Of a stretch of 9,971 nt of DNA, positions 6,236 to 9,971 are shown piece after piece. The stretch is from the NCBI GenBank assembly GCA_021814855.1, contig JAKAHQ010000029.1, positions 1 through 9,971 of the forward strand. Reading direction: 5' to 3'. Each line of letters opens with the position of its first letter. Position 1 is the stretch's first letter. Origin of the DNA: Bacteroidota bacterium. Its GTDB lineage: Bacteria > Bacteroidota > Ignavibacteria > Ignavibacteriales > Melioribacteraceae. The notes below the pieces were generated by a model. The model saw nothing but the letters and a program-made list of their open reading frames with translations. It was not told the origin of the DNA and did no database searches. Made by a program: the position numbers and the translations under genes.

Positions 6236-7459
6236 TTATGTTGCCTTCATTAATTGAAGTATTCTTGTTTTATTGTTGGAATAGGCAACCGCATTTTCTT
6301 TTGAGATCTTTTTTTCAAGGTATAACCGAAGCAGGTCCTGTTCCATTGTAACCATTCCCTGGGGGCCGCCTTGATTTATCATTAAATAAATCTCGCTTGT
6401 GTTGTTATTCTTAATTGCCGCCTTTACGCTCGGCGTTACAATAAGCACTTCCTTTGCCATTACACGCTTTCCGTCCAAACTCGGAATAAGTTTTTGTGAG
6501 ACAACAGAAATTAATACATCGGCAAGTCTGTTCCTAACTCTTTCTTGTTCGTGGGGGTTCATTTCAGCAATTATACGATCGATCGATTCAACTGCGGACG
6601 AAGTATGCAAAGTTGAAAATACTTTGTGACCCGTATCCGTAACTTCGAGCGCCGCCATTATTGTTTCCGGGTCCCTCATTTCTCCGATTACAATTATATC
6701 CGGGTCCTGACGCAACGACTGGATTACGCCTTCTTTAAACGACAATACATCGCGGCCAACTTCCCGATGTTTGATAATCGACTTTCTGGATTTATGAACA
6801 TACTCGACCGGCGAACCGATAATAATAATATGGCACGGGTCAAAATCGTTATGATAATCAATGATGGCGTCAAGAGTAGTGGATTTACCGGAACCCGTGA
6901 TTCCAGTGACAAGCGAAAGCCCAAACTTTATATAATTATGGCTCATCGTTTTGACGGCAAGCGGGTGAAATTCTAAAGACTCGATCGGGCGTACCGAAAC
7001 TTGAATCGATCTCATATTCAGAGCAACGCTGTCAAGATCAAAGTAAGCATCGGCGCGAAAGCGAAATGTATTTTCCGCCTTTTCGTATTTAAACGAATAA
7101 CTGAAATCTATGTTTCTATTCTCCAGCAAAAAAGTCCGCTGGTTTTTATTAAGAAGAGTTACAATCAGCGTGGTAGCTTCGTCTTCGGTTAACTGCGGCT
7201 GATCCAATGCCCGTTCTTTTTTACCGAAGATTCGAAACCAAATATTGCCTTGTGTGCCGTAACCGCCGATTTCTACGTCCGAGGCCTGCCGCTCAATCAT
7301 CGTTCCCAGTATTTGATTGATGAATTGTATTACAACAAGTTTCTCTTCAATGGGAAGGTTTTCTATATGTTCAATAATATAGCGAGCCCTTTCCGGTCCA
7401 AAAACCGTGGACGGGATTCTGGCTACAAATGAGGACAAGATTTGTTTGGCTGAAATCAT
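6236..7459 (-). CDS. pilT: PilT-like filament ATPase with altered Asp box
   Basis: Cytoplasmic hexameric ATPase of the PilT family, which normally drives filament retraction; 407 residues against about 345-380 in usual PilT. The N-terminal domain carries SDVEIGG near residue 60 (typical PilT reads 'SDLH') and WFRIFG. The C-terminal ATPase domain has Walker A GITGSGKST with Lys192, Walker B DPDIIVIGE with Glu260, the His box TGHKVFSTLHT with His278 and His285, and the PilT-like tail SQKLIP ... KEVLIVTPSV ... GGPQGMVTMEQDL. The Asp box, usually '(T)IEDPIE', reads IIIIGSPVEYVH (residues 211-222): the Glu-Asp pair is replaced by Gly-Ser while Glu219 remains. There is no clear Shine-Dalgarno before the ATG at 7457-7459. 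It follows gspE after 76 nt that hold a promoter candidate, and is tightly coupled to the downstream alignment genes. Whether it retracts filaments is uncertain given the Asp box. Confidence 0.9.
   Translation of the reverse strand: MISAKQILSSFVARIPSTVFGPERARYIIEHIENLPIEEKLVVIQFINQILGTMIERQASDVEIGGYGTQGNIWFRIFGKKERALDQPQLTEDEATTLIVTLLNKNQRTFLLENRNIDFSYSFKYEKAENTFRFRADAYFDLDSVALNMRSIQVSVRPIESLEFHPLAVKTMSHNYIKFGLSLVTGITGSGKSTTLDAIIDYHNDFDPCHIIIIGSPVEYVHKSRKSIIKHREVGRDVLSFKEGVIQSLRQDPDIIVIGEMRDPETIMAALEVTDTGHKVFSTLHTSSAVESIDRIIAEMNPHEQERVRNRLADVLISVVSQKLIPSLDGKRVMAKEVLIVTPSVKAAIKNNNTSEIYLMINQGGPQGMVTMEQDLLRLYLEKKISKENAVAYSNNKTRILQLMKAT
6244..6248 (-). promoter_or_regulatory. Ribosome binding site deciding the TTG start of the PilM-PilN gene
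   Basis: The minus strand reads GAAGG 9 nt before the TTG at 6234, within the last codons of the pilT-like gene. No ATG or GTG lies between the upstream in-frame stop at 6247-6249 and this TTG, so the site supports TTG initiation coupled to upstream translation. Confidence 0.6.
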
Positions 7460-7480
7460 AATATTTTAATTAGTGTATTA

Positions 7481-7494
7481 TTATCGAAAGATAA
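7481..7494. promoter_or_regulatory. Short dyad overlapping the pilT promoter -10 element
   Basis: A perfect 5-bp inverted repeat, TTATC then 4 nt then GATAA, covers the candidate -10 element. It could be an operator for a small dimeric regulator or a chance AT-rich palindrome. No second copy was seen elsewhere in the window. Confidence 0.3.
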
Positions 7495-7516
7495 CCGACT
7501 TCAGTTAATTGTCAAA
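7486..7516 (-). promoter_or_regulatory. Candidate promoter of the pilT-to-secretin operon
   Basis: The minus strand has TTGACA (7510-7515) and, 16 nt later, TATCTT (7488-7493), a plausible sigma-70 pair. The same bases also read TTTG, 19 nt, TATCTTTC, which matches 7 of the 8 positions of the Bacteroidota element TAnnTTTG (the final G is C) with its TTTG partner. It lies in the only gap of more than 15 nt between the gspF-like gene and the secretin gene. The predicted leader to the ATG at 7459 would be about 20-25 nt. Confidence 0.55.
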
Positions 7517-7535
7517 TTTTAAATAGCCCAGCGAT

Positions 7536-9323
7536 TTAGTCTTCCATTGTAGCCCCAATAACTTCCTGTATGGAAGTGAGGCCAAGTTTAACTTTTTCGA
7601 AGCCCGAATCTCGGAGACTGAATGTTCCGTCTTTTCTTGCCTGATCGCGAATCGATTCCTCGTCCACTTCTTCGCCGGAACGCACAATTATTCTTCTAAT
7701 GTCTTTTGTAAAATAGAGGGCTTCATGAATTGCCATTCTTCCCTTGTAGCCGGTTTGATTGCATCTTTCGCAGCCCACGGCTTCGTAAATTACATGGCCT
7801 TCAAATTCCTTGATGTCTAACCCGGTACCAGTAAGATGCTCTTCCAGATTTACAATTTTACGCTTGCAGCCATCGCATAATTTTCGAATCAATCTTTGAG
7901 CTACAATAATATTTATTGCGTAGGCAATTAAGAATGGTTCTACTCCCATTTTATATAATCGGGCAACAGCGCTGGGGGCATCGTTTGTGTGCAAAGTAGA
8001 AAATGTAAGGTGACCGGTGTTAGCAAGTTTAATCGCGGTTTCGGCAGTCTCTTTATCGCGCATCTCACCAACAAGTACAATATCCGGATCGTGGCGAAGA
8101 ATAGAACGAATGGCCTGCTCAAAATTCATTTTATAGCCAATCTTCAACTGCCTGGCTCCTTCAATAACATATTCAACCGGGTCTTCAACCGTCAAAACAT
8201 TTTTAGTCGGATTGATAACCTGATAAAGCGCCGCAACAAGCGTAGTAGATTTTCCGCTTCCGGTAGGACCGGTAAGTATAATCATTCCCTGCGGTTGACT
8301 AATTGCTTTTACAAAGGCGGTCTGTGCATAACCGGTTAATCCGAGTTTGCTCAAATCCTTAATTACCTTTCTATCGTCAAGAATTCTTATTACGATGCTT
8401 TCAAATTTATTTTTGAGTTCGGTGCCCACCATCGGCAGCACGGAAACTCTAAAACGAATAATGTGCGAGTCAATCTCTCTTTGAATAAAACCGTCCTGGG
8501 CTTTTTCTCTTTCAAATCTATCCATTCCTTTTGAACGGTCTTTAACTACGGCCATCACGGCTTCCGGAAGGGTATTTTCCTGTATGTGCCAAAGCATTAA
8601 TTTTCCATCAAGGCGGAAATGAATTTCGGTTTTATTTCCGGATTTAGGAATTAGATGAATATCGCTTACACCTTTGCGAACACCTTCAACCAGTGCAGCT
8701 TCAACAAGATTTATTAACGCGCTTTTATTTATTTCGGCATCAAGTTCATCTTCGCTAATAGTTGCTTCTTCCTGAACAATCTGGATTTCTTCGGCAGCTT
8801 CCTGAATCATTTTAAGGTATTCGTTTTCGGATGAAACCAAAAGCTGAAGCAGTTTATCGTATTCCTTTTTTCGGAGATAATTTATTTCGTACTTCTTGGC
8901 GTTCAATGTATAGGCAACCTTGGCAAGATTTCTATCCGTCGGATCAACTGCGGCAAGAATTAATTTGTCTTTTTGTTTCTCATCAAACTTAAGAGGAATA
9001 ACCCTATGTTCGAGCAGCATTTTTTTTACTTCTTCACCCTGCCGGCTCATTAAATTTTTTATTTCGGCAAGACGTTCTTCTGCTAATTCATCCGGATGAA
9101 GAGTCAATTCCTTGAAGGCATATAAAATTGCTACTTCTCTAAAAATCGTATCATGATCAAAGGCAAACTCATCGACCAAAATCTGCGCAAGGTTTCTTTT
9201 TAATTTGGTTTGATCGCCGTCCTTAATTTTAAGAGCTTGTTCTAAAATTTTATGGTCGATGATCCCCTTTTTTAACAGCAAATAACCAATCTTATCGGTC
9301 ATTTCAAGCTGGGCTTCGGTCAT
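7536..9323 (-). CDS. gspE: GspE/PilB filament assembly ATPase
   Basis: Cytoplasmic hexameric ATPase that powers filament assembly through the GspF/PilC platform; 595 residues, full length for the family. The N-terminal GspE-N/MshEN-like region (about 1-165) begins with KIGYLLLKKGIID and includes AILYAFKEL and RVIPLKFD. A linker follows (about 165-200). The N2 domain about 205-320 carries SDIHLIPKSG, RLDG and FRVSVLP. The ATPase domain has Walker A GPTGSGKST with Lys358, Asp box TVEDPVEY with Asp381 and Glu384, Walker B DPDIVLVGE with Glu420, and the His box TGHLTFSTLHT with His438 and His445. The zinc tetracysteine site is Cys483, Cys486, Cys518 and Cys521. All catalytic motifs are intact. 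One oddity is about eight extra residues between VGTE and IVIRIL (about 300-313), where most GspE read 'GE--V-R-L'. AAGGA lies 8 nt before the ATG, and the gap to the upstream gspF-like gene is 14 nt, so the two are co-transcribed. PilB and GspE cannot be told apart from sequence alone. Confidence 0.95.
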   Translation of the reverse strand: MTEAQLEMTDKIGYLLLKKGIIDHKILEQALKIKDGDQTKLKRNLAQILVDEFAFDHDTIFREVAILYAFKELTLHPDELAEERLAEIKNLMSRQGEEVKKMLLEHRVIPLKFDEKQKDKLILAAVDPTDRNLAKVAYTLNAKKYEINYLRKKEYDKLLQLLVSSENEYLKMIQEAAEEIQIVQEEATISEDELDAEINKSALINLVEAALVEGVRKGVSDIHLIPKSGNKTEIHFRLDGKLMLWHIQENTLPEAVMAVVKDRSKGMDRFEREKAQDGFIQREIDSHIIRFRVSVLPMVGTELKNKFESIVIRILDDRKVIKDLSKLGLTGYAQTAFVKAISQPQGMIILTGPTGSGKSTTLVAALYQVINPTKNVLTVEDPVEYVIEGARQLKIGYKMNFEQAIRSILRHDPDIVLVGEMRDKETAETAIKLANTGHLTFSTLHTNDAPSAVARLYKMGVEPFLIAYAINIIVAQRLIRKLCDGCKRKIVNLEEHLTGTGLDIKEFEGHVIYEAVGCERCNQTGYKGRMAIHEALYFTKDIRRIIVRSGEEVDEESIRDQARKDGTFSLRDSGFEKVKLGLTSIQEVIGATMED

Positions 9324-9331
9324 CGTTTTTA

Positions 9332-9337
9332 TCCTTC
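9332..9337 (-). promoter_or_regulatory. Ribosome binding site of the gspE gene
   Basis: The minus strand reads GAAGGA directly after the TAA stop of the gspF-like gene (9338-9340) and 8 nt before the gspE ATG. It supports coupled translation of the two genes. Confidence 0.65.
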
Positions 9338-9971
9338 TTATTTAATCATTGGTGATTTTGGACTAATGGTAGCTGTCTCTGCCGAAATTAATGTGAGGCC
9401 AATCATAACAATCATAATGAACATTGCGATGGCAACCTGAATCATTTCAATTATGCTTTTCAATCTGTAAACAGTTTCGCTTTCGTAATAGTTGGCCAAC
9501 TGCAGAGCAGTGTTTTTTATTGTTCCGGTTTCTTCGCCGGAGTGAAACCTTGATAAGGCGGTTTCAGTAAATACCCCTGTTGCTTCAAAAGCTTCAGTAA
9601 TGCCCACGCCTCGTTTAATCATCATGGGTATAGCCACGTTTTTAATTTTCTGTTCGAAGTAGCTGTTGCCGGTAGCTTCCGCAGCAATTCGAATCGGTTC
9701 AATACTCTCGGCCGATCCGCTATATAAAGTGTAAAACACACGACAAAAAACTTCAATCAATGTTTTATGAATTAGGGATCCGATCACGGGTATTTTTAAC
9801 ATAAACTGATCGAACAAAAGTTTGCCGGATTTAGTTTTGCTGAATCTCCACAAAACAATCGGTGGAATAAAAATTACAAGAAATACCAGCAAGGCGTGAT
9901 TGGTAAGAAAATCGCTGAGCTTTAATGTTGCAGCCGTCATCGGCGGTAATTCGATTTTAAACTTAACAAAC
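9338..9971 (-). CDS. gspF: GspF/PilC inner-membrane platform protein, C-terminal half only
   Basis: Polytopic inner-membrane platform that couples ATPase motion to filament growth. The gene enters from the right edge; about 210 residues are visible, corresponding to the second T2SSF repeat of an expected protein of about 400. The Met at 9938-9940 is internal: the frame stays open to the edge (FVKFKIELPP precedes it), and the 'LPPMTAATLKLSDFLTNH' segment matches the family's inter-repeat 'LP--T--l---s-f'. Then come a membrane segment (about 16-33 after that Met), LKIPVIGSLIHKTLIEVFCR, LYSGSAESIEPIRIAAEATGN, the SGEETGTI signature (134-141) and a C-terminal membrane segment (about 164-187). The C-terminal tail SAETATISPKSPMIK is longer and more polar than the usual short end after the last helix. 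It lies 14 nt before gspE and belongs to the same unit. The pilus versus secretion assignment is open. Confidence 0.92.
   Translation of the reverse strand, partial: FVKFKIELPPMTAATLKLSDFLTNHALLVFLVIFIPPIVLWRFSKTKSGKLLFDQFMLKIPVIGSLIHKTLIEVFCRVFYTLYSGSAESIEPIRIAAEATGNSYFEQKIKNVAIPMMIKRGVGITEAFEATGVFTETALSRFHSGEETGTIKNTALQLANYYESETVYRLKSIIEMIQVAIAMFIMIVMIGLTLISAETATISPKSPMIK

Noticed and set aside
6626..8339. Two plus-strand frames of 116 codons each (6626-6976 and 7989-8339) that resemble each other
   Set aside because: They lie antisense to the homologous ATPase cores of the PilT-like and GspE genes. Their similarity mirrors the homology of the real genes and does not show a repeated gene.
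9338..9940. A complete 200-residue protein starting at 9940
   Set aside because: The frame stays open upstream to the window edge with in-family sequence (IELPP before the Met), so it is the C-terminal half of a longer GspF/PilC.
1..9971. CRISPR arrays, tRNA or rRNA genes, insertion sequences, phage attachment sites
   Set aside because: No spaced direct repeats, cloverleaf-like segments, transposase motifs or terminal inverted repeats were seen. Nearly all bases are in housekeeping-like coding frames.

Overview
The window is almost fully coding, and every supported gene lies on the minus strand, so the reading order runs from high to low coordinates. It carries the export-machine half of a type IV filament system (type IV pilus / type II secretion family) of a Gram-negative bacterium, followed by the 5' part of a large hybrid sensor histidine kinase gene. 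The Gram-negative assignment rests on the secretin, an outer-membrane pore with a signal peptide. The AT-leaning composition, a promoter that fits the Bacteroidota-type consensus, and the general look of the proteins suggest the Bacteroidota/Chlorobiota/Ignavibacteriota branch. The taxonomic guess is an inference and weak.

Layout: (1) 9338 to the right edge, the C-terminal half of a GspF/PilC inner-membrane platform protein; (2) 7536-9323, a complete GspE/PilB assembly ATPase with the tetracysteine zinc site; (3) 7460-7535, a short intergenic region with a good promoter candidate and an overlapping dyad; (4) 6236-7459, a PilT-like ATPase with an altered Asp box; (5) 4675-6234, a GspL-like PilM-PilN fusion starting at TTG; (6) 3791-4678, a PilO-like protein with a C-terminal PilP/GspC-like beta domain; (7) 2536-3789, a very short secretin; (8) 2401-2535, an intergenic gap; (9) 1-2400, a sensor kinase (two membrane segments, HAMP, GAF, HisKA, HATPase and the start of a receiver domain) that runs off the left edge.

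How it fits together: the GspE/PilB ATPase and GspF/PilC platform drive filament assembly in the inner membrane, and PilT would be the retraction motor or a diverged accessory ATPase. The PilM-PilN and PilO-PilP polypeptides form the alignment complex that links the inner-membrane motor to the secretin in the outer membrane. The main novelty is compression: the usual pilM-N-O-P-Q set is encoded by three genes, two of them apparent fusions, ending in a secretin of about 417 residues. The four genes from pilT to the secretin gene are packed with 1-nt gaps or a 4-nt overlap, which implies one translationally coupled operon. No pilin, prepilin peptidase or minor pilin gene is visible here. The adjacent hybrid kinase may be a separate transcription unit; a regulatory link to the filament system is possible but not shown.
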